From Montifringilla adamsi (taxonomy: Eukaryota > Chordata > Aves > Passeriformes > Passeridae), in contig JAGGNK010006448.1 of NCBI GenBank assembly GCA_017590115.1, forward strand, positions 9,410,099-9,474,098: a stretch of DNA of 64,000 nt, written 5' to 3'. The translations under genes and the position numbers were made by a program. The notes beneath the pieces were generated by a model. The model made no database searches. It saw only the letters and a program-made list of their open reading frames with translations, and was not told the DNA's origin. The stretch's first letter is position 1; every line of letters starts with the position of its first letter. Below, piece after piece: positions 38,060 to 50,410 of the stretch.

Positions 38060-41000
38060 ACAACTGAGACATTTGGCTGCCTTAACTGAGTTGGTAAGGC
38101 TCAATTACAGAAATTTATAATCAAAGTAGGCACTGTAAGGAAATTAGAGGGAATTAAAACATATGTGTATTTGAAGACAAAAGTTCAAGATAAACTTCAA
38201 AAACATCAAGGTGTTCTTTTAGCAGAACACTTTTAAGAGTGTGCTCTGAAGTAACTGAGGTAACTCTGCATTCATTTTGCTGATTTAATATAATAATTAC
38301 CTTTAAGTGTTTTAAAATTCTGGATATAATGGTTTGCAGTAGCAAATGTATAAAATCCATTATGAAAGGCTTGTGTGAACTTCTCATGATCTAGTGTGTG
38401 AGGAAATACATCTGCTTAGTTATATGTAACTGTCTTTCATTTGGGTGTCTAATTGAAAGGAGAACTGGAAGAGCTTATAGGGTATTAGCTAAATGTCGTA
38501 TCTTTAGAGATGGCAATATAATAATTTGAGATAGGTAACCTTTTTATGAAATACAAAGTTTTCATAATTTTAATGGGATAAATATGATTTTGTGTCTTAA
38601 GTAATGAAGGAAACTCAGTGATCCCAAACCTTAGCATGATGTGTTTTGTATTTACTATTCTGGAATAGAAGTTGGGTAGCTGTTGCCATGTTTGAACAGT
38701 TGGTGGCTCCAATGCTTTGCAGCTATCACAATTCATACTGCTGAAACAAGTTAGTTCAGTTCTAGCTGTACCAAACTAGTTAGAAGTGTAAAAGGAAAAT
38801 TGGAATTAGGAACCTAGCAAATAGCCAAACACTTGCAACTTGAATTTTATGCCACTAGGTAAATATCCCCTTTTTAGTTCTTAGATAAGCATAAACTCCA
38901 CTATTGCAGTCTAGCTTAAGATAAATTATAAAAGGGCTCCTTTTCAAAATGCCAGTTCATAATCAGTAGCAATATTATTAAAACGGCATAGCTGCCAGCA
39001 TTCCTCCTCCATATTGCTGGATTATACAGGCAGAAGAAATTACAGCCATTCTGACCAAGAAAAAGGAGGGAGAAAATAATCAGTCCATTTCTGCAAAAGA
39101 GGCAGAGATGAGCATGTAGACAGACTTTAAATTGAGACTTGCTCAAGTGTTTATATACATAAAAAGGAAAGTTCTTTTGGTTGGTCTGTGGAAATAAAGG
39201 ATTTGGTTGCCACTGGTACTTGATAAAACAAGATGACAACTTCTAACAGAAGATCAGGTGCTACTTTTAGCTGTCTTTTCAGTCATTGCAGGAACATTTA
39301 ATAAACACAAAACTTGAAGAGGATGAAAAAGGTTGTGAAAAATGTTAGTCCTAGAAGTCTGGAGAAAGTCTTAGATAAATGTGTAGACATGAGACTAGAA
39401 ATGTCTGTGATGACCTCTTCCAAAAATATGACTGGAGAGATGGAACATTACTTCACAGATTTTCCATGTTCTAGAGAAAAGGAAAATGTAGATTTTTTTT
39501 GCTGTTGTTCACTACAGTCTGTCTGTTTTTGATTAAATATTTGTATTATGCCATCCTGAATTAGTGTAGGTACTCTGTTACAGTATTCTGCCTCGTTTTT
39601 CATCTGGATTGTTATTACCATGTTTTGTTCTTGAAACTTCTGTAGTTTACGGTAGAAGCAGCACTGCAGGACAATCACAGGGAATGCAGCCTTGCAGGTA
39701 CAGCATGGCCCTCCAAAGCACAGTGAGGTAAAGAGCAGATGAGAAGACACAGTGAATGAAATCATATGTGACCCAAAGTTACATGCAAGTGCAGTCTGGA
39801 CGTAGCATTTTCTTTCTGTACAGTTCAATGTTATATGCTAAAGAAATTCTGTTTGGGGCTGAAAAAAGGGGGGAAAGGATTTGAGGAGTCTTTATAACGT
39901 GCAAACACAAGACCCTTAATTTTTATTTCCTTCTGAAGGAAATGAACAAAAATTAGCCCTACTGATCAGAATTTTTATGACCATTTTGATTGCTGTATAG
40001 CATTATACTACCCTAGCAATATTTCATCATATTGCATTCATCTTGCAATATATTAGCAAGGTGAAGCAAAAAAAAAGTTATCAGTTCAATACCTACCCTG
40101 ACTTCTATTTTTCTTTTTAAATTAAGATTTTTGAAGTAATTTCTTTATATTCAAGTAATCTAAGAGCTGCACTTGAAGACAAGGCTGGAATATAGTTATA
40201 GATACAGTATTTACTGGAGAACTCCCCTAGCTTTTCTTCTAAGCCTATAACATTATTTTCAAGTATGCTCTGTGATCACTTTTTCCTATTTTTAATAATA
40301 TTTCTATTAATATTAATTGTTGATAAATTTTATTGAAACCAGGTAGTACTAAGAGTGAACTTACATGCTTGTATTATCTGCACAGAACTCCAGAACAGCC
40401 AGTGGACAACAGCAGACTAACATCTCAAAGTATTTCCATGCTACACTGATTAATTCTTGTTCCTACAGTGGACTCCGAAGCTGCTCACATGTAATATGTA
40501 GCTTCCATGAAATATGTGTTAATGCTGCTGAGAAAACGGGAAAAACACACCCATTTTCTGAGCTGACTAGTCAGCTCATTAGTGGGGATCAGTTTGGTTT
40601 CAGTTTGTGAAAGGATTTGTGTCTTTAAGAAAAAAAATACGTCTTCTGTGTGGCAGTAAAATGTGGTAGGAAAATTTGTGCTATCTGTGTATCTCCGTAA
40701 GCACGCTATTTTTTTTTTTCTTTAATGAGGACCCTGGCCTTACTTTTTCCAGGTACTGGTTTCATTTTGCTGTTTAATACAAAATGAGAAATAAACTTGA
40801 AGTATGCTTCACAAGTAGTTCAAGGGTAACAGTGTTCATGAAACTTTATGTGGTGGATGGCTTTGGTATTCACTTTATTTCCACCTGAAGATTTTTCCTG
40901 CAGCTGAGGCATTTTGGATATCTCATACCTCTAACAGCAGAGAAATACTTGTTAACAAATAACTATATGCATTAGACATTTAGCCATTAACATCATTACA

Positions 41001-42050
41001 CAACTGCCATAATTGAGATCATTACAATTGACTTTGCATTGTGAATTTCATTATCAAGTTAATAAAGTTTTTGTACTGATGGAAGTTGTGTCCTGATAAA
41101 TATAGACTGATCCATAAAAAGAGCTCATGATGTGGTTTGGCAGGAGGTTCAACAGCCTTTGAATAGAAAACTGTGGCTGTATTTTGTGTGTTTATAATGC
41201 AGGAAAAAATCAGTGCTAGCATTTTTAGATTAAATTCTTGGTCATGTGTAGCAAGGGTATCCCACTTGGTAGACTGGTGTTCTGGTTTTCCCCAGACCAG
41301 CTGCTACAACTACTACAGTGCATGTTAAGATAATATCAGAGATTGATTGCATAGCCTTGCCACTTAAAAAAAAAATTACATTAATATCTTGCATGTTCAC
41401 TTGGGAGGTGGGAAAGTTTGGATCTGTGTCAAGCAGAAAGAGACAGCTAGTCACTTGAATCTTGAATGTATGAATGGTATTAAAGAAAATGAAGGTGACT
41501 GCATTAATTTTCTTTGATACTTAGTTACTGTGTTTTGCTCTAAATTTGAGACTTGCTATGAATTCTTTACCTTAGTGTGTCAATTCGGGGGGGGACCTAA
41601 TGGTGAGGTAGGTCACCTATTCAACTTTGGCAGCGTGTAGCTCCTAGTAATCTAAAAATAGATGCATGGGAGTTGTTACTAATGGAAACTTAAACCTTTA
41701 CTGCCTTTCAGGAGTGCCTAGGTCTGTCCTGATTTTTAAAATGAAAAGAAAATAAGAGATTAAGAGTGTTCACCCCAGAATATCTAAGGAAGTCTCCATG
41801 GAAACAGTGTACTAGCAGTAAGAAGTACTTTTGAGAGTAGAGGGCTGACTGCTGAGCTATGTTTGAAGTATAAATTATTAAATGAATAAAACCTTTATGA
41901 AAATAGATGTGCAATTACCTTCTGGATACAGTACTCTGAAGTCAGTACTGGAATTTGGAATTACTGTGAAGAACGGAAGCTGTGTCTGTGTAGGCAGGAT
42001 CCCAGGTCTGAACTTCTGCACCCTTTTCCTTTTCAATAGAAGTGGTTAGT
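38060..42050. other. intergenic DNA, nothing recognised
   Basis: AT-rich sequence with short open frames only (up to 126 codons, without motifs) and no clear repeat or RNA gene. Confidence 0.6.
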
Positions 42051-42057
42051 CAGTATT

Positions 42058-42325
42058 GCAGAGCTCGGGGCCGGGGCTGTGGTGGTGGATGACGGGGAGA
42101 TCTTTCCCCGCATCCCCATGTCCCCAAGCCAAGGGTGCACCTGCGGGAGCGGGGCAGTCCCCGGGAGCAGCGGCAGGTACAGCACTGCCTCGGCTCTGCC
42201 TGCCAGCGGCTGTTCCTGGGTGACAGCGGCCGGCTGATTTCACCTGGGAGATGAAGAGCGTGCAAAACGTTATGGAGAGGCCGGGCGCTGGGACAGAAGC
42301 GATGCTGGGACCGTAATGCACGGGG
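42058..42325. other. isolated GC-rich, CpG-containing patch
   Basis: About 270 bp of GC-rich sequence with several CpG dinucleotides stands out from AT-rich flanks, about 4 kb upstream of the GPC5 island. It has no convincing coding exon. It lies about 100 bp before a CR1 3' tail at 42431-42490, so it may be part of a repeat, or it may be a small regulatory or alternative promoter patch. Confidence 0.4.
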
Positions 42326-42430
42326 GAAGCCTCAGCTGAAGTTAATGGAAGAATAGCATCTGCTGCGTGCTTGGGGGCGGGAGGAGCAATGCTGGGGGTC
42401 TGTCATTGTTGAAGATGTCCCTGCTCGTCA

Positions 42431-42490
42431 CAGGGGAATTGGACTAGAGGACCTTTAAAGGTCCTTTCCAAACTTTACTATGATTGTAAT
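42431..42490 (+). mobile_element. CR1 LINE 3' tail fragment
   Basis: The segment reads GGGGAATTGGACTAGAGGAC, then an AGGTCCTTTCCAA block and CTATGATTGTAATG, the standard CR1 3' end order (GGAxTGGACTAGATGACCT, AGGTCCCTTCCAA, ATTCTATGATTCTATG). Orientation is plus. Upstream CR1 sequence is not recognisable. Confidence 0.8.
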
Positions 42491-42931
42491 GTACTCCTAT
42501 GTGGTCTGCATCTGTTTCTGCAGTGCTCTCTCTCGTGTGTCCCTGCCTGAGTTTTCAGCTGATAATTCTTTGTCGTTGGAAGCATGAAACAATAATACAG
42601 TTTTCTCATTGAGAGTTCAAAATAAATTTCAATTAAAATTAATATTTTCCCTTCTTTTAAAAACATCAAAATATCCCAATCAACATTATAGAGAATTTAT
42701 CTCAAAATCAGGTAAAAATGTTGCAAGACTAGTATCAATTCGTTCAGCTCTACTTTTAATGAACGATTAGATGAATTAAGAGTTGTGTGTGAAGTTTTAC
42801 AGGCCTTACTAAGTTTATGGTATCGTTGGTAAGTATGGTATTGTTATGAATACAAATGCTGTGTACCTTTTAGTCCTACTTCACTAGCTTTATTATCCCA
42901 ACCTAAAATAAGAGAATTGTTTGGGTTTGGC

Positions 42932-42958
42932 TTTTTTTTTTTTTTTTTTTTTTTTTTT
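42932..42958. repeat. poly(T) tract, 27 T
   Basis: Longest mononucleotide run noticed in the window, in intergenic DNA. It could be the complement of an A-tail, but no retroposed body is recognised on its left. Confidence 0.9.
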
Positions 42959-44059
42959 GTCTTTTTGGTTGTGGGTTTTTGGATTCAATAAATCTATAGA
43001 ATTATTATAATAGCTCTGTATTACTGAAGAAAAAGTTGGTGATTTGTTGTGTGGTTTTTGTTTTGTTGTTGTTCCTCCCCATGCTGTTCTTGTAACTTCA
43101 AGAAGTTCTGTTTCAGTCCTAGGATCCCTATTCTGTTCAAAGATATATAAAAATCAAAAGGATGTTATCAAAACCAAGAACTTACAGAGAGCATATATTA
43201 GAAATAGAATTTGACACTGGGAGATGATGTGAACATAGCAGTCAACACAGACACTAGTCTGTCTCCTTAATCAATAAAGATTGATTTCCTTCCTTTACTG
43301 TGGTATGTATAAAAATAATAGTCAAAACACTTCTAAATCACTTTTCAAATATTTTTACTATGAGGCAGCTTAATAGATGTTTGAACTACTTTCAGATACA
43401 TGAGAATAAATAGCATGAAAGTATATGATCATTTCACAATGTGGAGACAGGTGCTGTAGTCCTTGGGAAGTAGAAACTCCCCTTTGCATCCTGAGAGGGG
43501 ACCACTTAGAAGGATATGCAACTGCAGCCAAGCAACTTGTGTTTAACACAATAAGGAATATGAGAAAAGTGAACATGGTCTAAGCAACAGGTTGGAAAGG
43601 GTTATTTTTGTAGTAGCTCTCTGAAGAAATGAAAACAGGAAAGGTGGCACAGCCATATAAAGTGTTTTCATTTGTTACAAGATGACAGTCCAAAGGAGAA
43701 TGTCATTTGTGTAGATGAGGAGGAGACTTAGCTGTGTTCCAAAAATAATAGAAAGCTTCATTTTAGCTTCCTGTAATTTGGAGGGATAAATTGAAGATCC
43801 TCCTCTGGCACTGCACCAGTGTTTCAGGTAATAGAGGGGTATTGTTTGTGATTAAGGAAAAGAGGCAAAGGGAGAAGTTGTAGAAGGGGTATTCTTAAGT
43901 CATGCTAACAGCTAGACGTGCATGAGGAGCCATCAGGTGTGTAGGTTCAGGATTTGACCAAGAAGATACAAGTCTAGCCAATGCTAATGTTCTCTCATAA
44001 ACTCCATATTTATGTATATATATTCTCATACTAAAATGAGGGGGGTTCCTTTTTTCTGC

Positions 44060-44290
44060 AAACCTGCTTCATCACAGGCATCTCACAGGGTCACATCCTC
44101 CTTCAGGCATCCACCTGCTCTGGCATGGGGTTCTCCATCCTGGATTCATTCACAGGTCACAAACCTTTCAACTCAAGTTCAGACTAAAGTTCCAGCCTGT
44201 CCAGTACAGCAGGACAGGAACAGCAGCCACCACACTCTGGCCACCTGTCATCCTTTGGAGGCACATCTGAATGGCTGTTACCAAAGCATT
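44060..44290. repeat. possible dispersed-repeat fragment, unclassified
   Basis: A C-rich stretch containing CAGGCATCCACCTGCTCTGG and TGGGGTTCTCCATCC resembles, from memory, a dispersed repeat seen in bird genomes. I cannot assign a family or borders. A search against an avian repeat library would settle it. Confidence 0.3.
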
Positions 44291-46368
44291 CCCAGGCACA
44301 ATACAGTAAGGTGATAAAGCAAAATACAGTAAGCAAATACAGTAAGCAAAAGGAAAATGTGCCCACTAAAAAGCAGTAGATTCAAAATACAGTCACAAAA
44401 GTAAGCCCTATGGCAAGAGACAGGCGCCTGCTCATTACTAGCTAAACAGCACTAGCAAATATAAATTCAGTCTAGTACATCCCAGAATAATTAATTCTTG
44501 AAACTTGTTAGCTAAAATCTACATTTTAAGATAAAATACACATTTTAAGCTAAAATACACACTAAAATCAGGGAAGCTTTGAAGCATATAACCTGAAATT
44601 AAACTCAGTCTTCTAATGGAGCAAAAAATAATTATTTCCTTCAACTTCTTATGCTAAAATTATTAACAAAAAATAAAAATTGAAAGACCAACTCTCCAAA
44701 TCCCCCAACAAACAAAAGCCCACTTACCTTTTGGACCAAACTAGAATCTTTCTCATATGATAAGATCTAGTTAAAACATGCACATTCAATTTCTTACCAA
44801 AAAGCTCCCTCTTCCCCTAAACTGTAGAGATGGAGGATAGAGGTTTCTCTGATTTGCTATTTGTGGAGGACATGAGGAAGTACTGGTTCCATTTGAAGCA
44901 AAGGGGTTCTAAAGATTTCCCAGCATCATCTATTGCTGTAGGCAAACTTCCATGTGGTTGTGGGGTAAAGGAGAAATCTGTAAGTAGGAAATCTGTAAGT
45001 TTTCTTAACTTGAAGAATTTTTCCCTGAATACTAGTACTTCATTTTTTCATAAGTTTACTGTGAGTGCTGCACATCTTGTATTAGGTGTTGAGGATGGCA
45101 TTTCATCATTTCCAGAATTTGCTCTACCATCTTCAAGTTGCTGACTGAGATCCTATGTTCTCTGGCTCCCATGTTCAGGTTGTTTTCCCTAGTGGTATTT
45201 TTCAGTAGCTTAAAAAAGACTATTTTGTTGAATGGCAAGGGGTTCACTGCCTACTATCAGCTTCTATACAAGACATTGCAATTTATTTTATTATTTATTT
45301 ACTTTAATCTAAACCAAATCTTTTTATTTGCAGTAGGACTCACTGTTCTCTTCCCTCCCTCCCCTCTTTTTTTTTTGTGGGGGCCTAAAATGTCTTTTGC
45401 TGTAGTGTGCTTTATCAAGAAGATTGTAACCTGTCATCTGTGTACACTCTTTATACATCAATGTATAAGAAAGGTACAACAAATTCTGTTAAAGGACATT
45501 TCATATAATCTGTGTTGGAGCTTGCTGACAGAAGGAAGTTGACAAGCCCAGGAGGATGGATGATTGAGAAATACCAGTCCTCTCCCCTTATGAGCTCTCA
45601 TTCAGCAGACTGGAAATGGCATTGTTTTATTGCTCGCTCAGTAGTGGTTGATCTCTAGTGCAAATTTTAATAACTTATGTTTTGGTTTGTTAACTGGATT
45701 AAAATAAATGTGTGGAATAATCCACACTTAGAACTGGTTTTGCAGTCATGTGTTGAAATTGCTGGCACGGATTAAAGATTTCTTTTAAATTGAAAGCCTT
45801 ACATTGAATGACCACTTGCAGCTTCGAAGCACGCTAAGAAAAAATTCTGGCTGTAAGGGGTAAGGTGTGACATTTAAAATTTGTGCATGGAGATTATTCT
45901 TGATTTTGGCATCAAGAAGGCTGTTCTAAAAGATAACCTGATGCCTCCCACCTGCTTCCTTGGTGCTATAAGTTCCCATCGGACTTCAGCTTGTAGACAG
46001 GACATAGATTTGCAAATTGGTCCCGTGTCACGTTTGCCTCAGGAAACTGAAACTTCTGAAGATGCCCTGAAGACTGCCGAATTCTTGGAAACTTGTCAGA
46101 AAAACAAAAGTTTGGCATTTCAAGCCAAACTGAACGGCGTACCTTACTGACAGTGTAATTTTTTTTTTCGTGTTTTTGGGTCGAAATTGCTCCCCTACCA
46201 TGTCAGCGCTTCCTTTGCCTTTGGGTTTCTCCTCCGCAGCCCGCACTCCGGCACCCCGGGAGTACGTGGTAGGGCGCAGGGCTGTTTCCTCTGGTCCCCA
46301 GCCCCACCACGGGCTCTGGGCAGTGCCCTCCCGCTGCCGCCCTGGGCGTGGGGCTCCTCCGCGGGCGG

Positions 46369-46392
46369 GGGCCGGGCCGGGCCGGGCCGGGG
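46369..46392. repeat. short (GGGCC)n repeat in GPC5 5' region
   Basis: About four GGGCC units in tandem lie roughly 100 bp upstream of the GPC5 start codon, in the likely 5' UTR or core promoter. Confidence 0.75.
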
Positions 46393-46491
46393 GAGGGTCC
46401 CGGCGGGGGCGGCGGGCGGTGCCTCCCCCCGCGGCGGCGGCTCGGGGCGCCTCGGCCGCGTCCCTGCGGCAGCGGGCGGCGGTCGTGGGCC

Positions 46492-46657
46492 ATGGGGGGA
46501 AAGAGCTTCCTCCTCGGTGTCCTGACCATCAGCATCCTGCTCCTGGCCGCCGCCTCGGAGGGTGCGGAGCCGCCGCCGAGCTGCGAGGCGGTCCGGAAAG
46601 TTTTCCAGCTGCGGCGGCTCGGCCCGCTCCGCGGCGTCCCGGAGGTCCCGCGGGCAG
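46492..46657 (+). CDS. GPC5: GPC5 (glypican-5) coding exon 1
   Basis: Glypican-5 is a GPI-anchored heparan sulfate proteoglycan at the cell surface that modulates Hedgehog, Wnt and FGF signalling. This exon encodes residues 1-55 plus one base of codon 56. It begins MGGKSFLLGVLTISILLLAA, a typical signal peptide (hydrophobic residues about 6-21), with cleavage predicted near residues 22-25. A cysteine at residue 31 (PPPSCEAV) and the arginine-rich segment QLRRLGPLRGVPEVPRA follow, matching vertebrate GPC5. The ATG context (GGGCCATGG) is strong. An in-frame upstream ATG at 46348 was rejected because it precedes the signal peptide with GC-rich low-complexity sequence. The exon ends at a consensus donor (GGCAG/GTGAGG), phase 1, matching the acceptor phase of exon 2. 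Confidence 0.93.
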
Positions 46658-47697
46658 GTGAGGCAGAACTGGCGGGGCAGGAGGCACCGGGAGCGGCGGG
46701 GCCGCCGGGTTTTTATTCGGTGCCGCCGGCGGCGATGGGTGGGTGGTGCTGATGCCGGGCTGGGCACCGCGGGCTCATCGGGTCCCCCGCTTTGTAGCGA
46801 CATCGCGGCTGGCCCCTTACTCAAGAGAGAAAGCGTTCTTCTCGGGCTGTGGGCACTGGGGCACCCCGACACCTGCCTGAAACCCCCCTGTGCCCACCCG
46901 CTTCCCCTCCGTACCGCGCTGAGCGGAGCGAGCCGGCTTCAGCTGGGGTCGCCCTGCTTCCAGCCGGCTGTGGGCAGGCGCAGGTACATCCGTGCCGGAG
47001 GGGCCCTGGAGGCTGGGGACAGCCACCGAGCTGCTCCACAGTCTGGCGCTGCTGGAGTCACTGGGCTGTGAAACGGGAATGACTTAGACCGCTGCCTGTG
47101 GTCGGGCTGCGCGTTTTCCGTACTGGATATCTGCCTGTCACTGGAACGTAATGGAATAAAATTCCCGGGAAAGTAGAGTCTTCATGGCATTTTGAGTATA
47201 TCTAGCATTTGTATCAGCAGTGATTTTTTAAAAATTTTAAATGACGTTGCGAAGCACGTATATAGTAAGGTGTAGGTTTTTAGATTTGAGGTTTTGGTTC
47301 CAGGTTTGTGAGAACCTCAGCTGAACTCAGAGAATTAAAATGAAAGTATTTTAGTGATCAGAGATATAGGATGTGAAAACAACTTTTTTTTTACCCATCT
47401 GTAAAGTGTGTTCATGTTTAGATGACAAGTTAACTAGTAAATGTGAGTCAGTGCTTTTTAGACAGAAAATGCAGCAAAAGCTGAGTTAATGCCCCCCTCA
47501 CTTTAAAATATCAATAACTACCCTCATTTTTTTTAAGATAATTTGTGTGGTTTTTATTATGTCTGCAAATTGAGATAAGGCATACTAGGTTTATTTTAAA
47601 GGAATCCCTCCAAAATAGAGCTTTTAATAACTCTAGCTTTAAATTTGACTGATAATGCTTAAAACAGTCAATGTTGCAGTGTGTGTTTACAAATTGG

Positions 47698-47732
47698 AGT
47701 ACTATATTTATTACCAGTACTATATTTATTAC
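47698..47732. repeat. 17-bp tandem duplication
   Basis: The unit AGTACTATATTTATTAC occurs twice (47698-47714 and 47716-47732), separated by one base, giving an 18-bp period in GPC5 intron 1. Confidence 0.9.
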
Positions 47733-50085
47733 ATTTATCAGCATGCATGGTTGTCTTTTTGCGTTGTCCTAACCTGAAGATTTTGTAATTGTCTTTGATA
47801 AAAAGAAAATAAACACTTCAATTGGAAAGCCTGATGAGACAGGTATTGTGCAAAGGAAGGTGTCTGGAAAGTGAGATCTGAGTTACAGCCCTGTCAGTGA
47901 TTTAGTTTTTTGTGTTGATTATTTGTGTGAATAATCTCAGTATGAATGATATGGTATCACTTTATCTATGTTCTTCTCATTCCATAGCCTAGTGTAAATT
48001 TTATGCTTTCTCTGTTATTATTTTTGATTACTATGCCATTCATCTGTGTGCTAGGGATAGGGAGGAAATACGCTGACTCAGGAGAAAAGAACTATATTAC
48101 CTTATATATGCTTCTTCTGCTCTGCTCCTCCGATTTCCTCCTTTCCCCTATAATATTTTTTATACCACCACTCACTGTTTTCTTTTGATTTTGACTTTTC
48201 TGCATTTCCTGTTTGAAGGAATTGTATTTGAATTGTAAGAATATAAAAGAATTCCTTTCTCTGCTGCTGCCCTTACAAACAGTGGGCAGCAGGAGGGGTG
48301 GTACAGCTGCATGGTCAGCAGCCTTTCACTCTTTGAAGGAATTACATTGCTGTGGGCAGCCAGAGTTCTTGTTCTGAGCATTGATATGTGATATCATGAA
48401 ACAAATAATTGCAAACAGTTAAATCTGTCCAGAAGTGGCAATGACAAGAAAATGGGGATTAAATTAGTATTTTAGAAGATTTAGATGTGATTAAAGGTAG
48501 TAGGCTCAAATCATAATATGAAATGTCAGTTTTTGCTACTGATCTTCTGATTAAGCCTTCTTTTGAGGCAAGATGTAAAAACATTTTAAACCTTTTCTGA
48601 CGGCACTAAGAAATGTGTTTGTGTATGAGATGCACACATGCACCCATACAACGCACACATTTCTTGTAGGTGTCCACTTATGAAAACAGGTTTCCAAGCT
48701 GCCTTTGCAAGGTTTAATTTTGGTGCTGAAATCTGGGCATCTAGCAGCATTTTAGTTTTCTTAGGGTTTCCATAGTGTTCCCAGTGGGGCTGACAGATGC
48801 CTGGGAAACTGGATAACTCTGGGAAACTTAACATCTTTCTGGTAATGGAAACTTACTGGTGGCCCAGTGTGTGGTGGGTGGGATACCTTTGGCATCGCAG
48901 GTGCTCCTTGTGGGCAGCCACAGAGGACAGCCAGTGCAGCCTGCGGCATCTTGGAACTACTCCATTATCAAATGTTGGTGTTGTCTTCAGAATATGCTGC
49001 ATAAATGCCTCTACTGCATTGCCTCTGTGTCTTTATTTTAGTGGTACCTTAGACATAACTTAAGAACACTTTCATTTAAATGTCTTAAGCTGAGTCTTTG
49101 GGGTAGAGCATGATCACCAGCTGAAGAACAGCAGGAATGCTGGTTGATGTATGGTTTTGTATGCAGTGGAAGTCAATAAAATTATAGGGTTTATATTTGC
49201 CTTGTTTTTGTTGCATGTACAAAAAAAGGCTGTACCATTCCCATTCTTTTCTCTTGTTAGTAAGAATAAAACCAGCAGCCTTATATCAGTAAATCATGCA
49301 AATTCTAGTTCTGAAGATTGTCATGTGTCTGCATTTTGAATATATGTTAGCTCAAAAACCGATGCATTATTTTATATAATTAGTTCTGCAGCTATTGTAT
49401 AAAGGTTGCGTATCTTTAAGGGGGAAAGAAATACCTCTGTCATCCTATGTAGAAATGACATATATATGTACATGAAGGTGATCTTGAGAATATGGAAACT
49501 ACAAATTTGAGTTTCTGTTATCATCCACCTAGGACAGGATATAATAATGTTGCAAATGGCAACTAATAATCAAGATAAATTGATATATTTACCAATCCCA
49601 AGATATTTATTGCTACCCCTAGCAATCAAGACATTTGGCGAACTGTTCTTGGTCTTTTGTAAATGTGATTTGGGAACTATAGTACAGACTTATGCTCAGC
49701 CCCATCACATGCTATATTGGAACACTGATTGCATTCATGCTGATGTTAAATGTTAGTTGCAAAAGTACTTTGTGTTTTTCCTGTCTGGTTCTTTGCTACA
49801 AGTACATTTTTGGTGGGACTGTACTGAATAGCCTTAGTAATTAAGAATCCTAAAAGGCACTCTTTTTTTTTTGCTGTATGAAGAATGTGAAATAAATATA
49901 AAAATTACTCAAAGGTTCAGTCTGGAGGTTTATTTTTTTTATTTTTGTAGATCAATATGACTTGGATTATTTGAAAAAAAAAAGAAAAAGAAATTGTCTG
50001 CAAAATTCTTTTAAACATATTTTTATTTCCTATGTTTAAGGTATTGTATATAATTTCTGGTATTGTAACCTAAGCAACTTTTTTG

Positions 50086-50120
50086 AAGATTTCCACTCTT
50101 TTAAAGATTTCCACTCTTTT
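50086..50120. repeat. 17-bp tandem duplication
   Basis: The unit AAGATTTCCACTCTTTT occurs twice (50086-50102 and 50104-50120) with one base between, a perfect recent duplication in GPC5 intron 1. Confidence 0.9.
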
Positions 50121-50264
50121 ACCCTATATGCTAGTAAATCTAGAGCTTTTAGCTAATTTCAGCAGTTCAGACCGATTAAATGGGAGCTCTGAGCTCTTCT
50201 TGTTATCTTGCTTGCAAATAATATTTATTCTTTGGTTTCTTTCCCTCTGAATACCTAGAACAGA

Positions 50265-50410
50265 GAAGTTGTGGATCCCCAGTCCCTGGAAGTGTTCAAG
50301 GCCAGGCTTGATGGGGCTTTGAAAAACCTGGTCTAATGAAATATGTCCCTGCCCATGGTGGAGGGTTGTAACTAGATATTCTATAAACCAAACCATTCTA
50401 TGATATGATT
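50265..50410 (+). mobile_element. CR1 LINE 3' tail fragment
   Basis: Reading plus, the order is CCCTGGAAGTGTTCAAGGCC, then GGCTTGATGGGGCTTTG, CTGGTCTAATG, CCCTGCCCATGG and ACCATTCTATGATATGA, the standard end of avian CR1. A short internal loss removes the usual AGGTCCCTTCCAA block. No reverse-transcriptase sequence is left upstream. Confidence 0.9.

Larger units (their letters stand above)
46190..47060 (+). promoter_or_regulatory. GPC5: CpG island spanning GPC5 promoter and exon 1
   Basis: A sharp rise in GC and CpG starts near 46190 and falls after about 47060, enclosing the initiator ATG at 46492 and the first splice donor at 46658. There is no clear TATA box; GC boxes (GGGCGG-like) are frequent just upstream of the ATG, consistent with a CpG-island promoter. 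The transcription start is presumably within about 300 bp upstream of the ATG. Open frames on the minus strand (up to 225 codons) are explained by GC content. Confidence 0.85.

Noticed and set aside
46348..46491. In-frame upstream ATG for GPC5
   Set aside because: It would place 48 GC-rich low-complexity residues before a clear signal peptide. The ATG at 46492 has a strong context and matches the family N-terminus.
46195..46872. 225-codon minus-strand open frame opposite GPC5 exon 1
   Set aside because: It is antisense to a recognised exon in GC-rich DNA, with low-complexity Pro/Arg composition and no family match.
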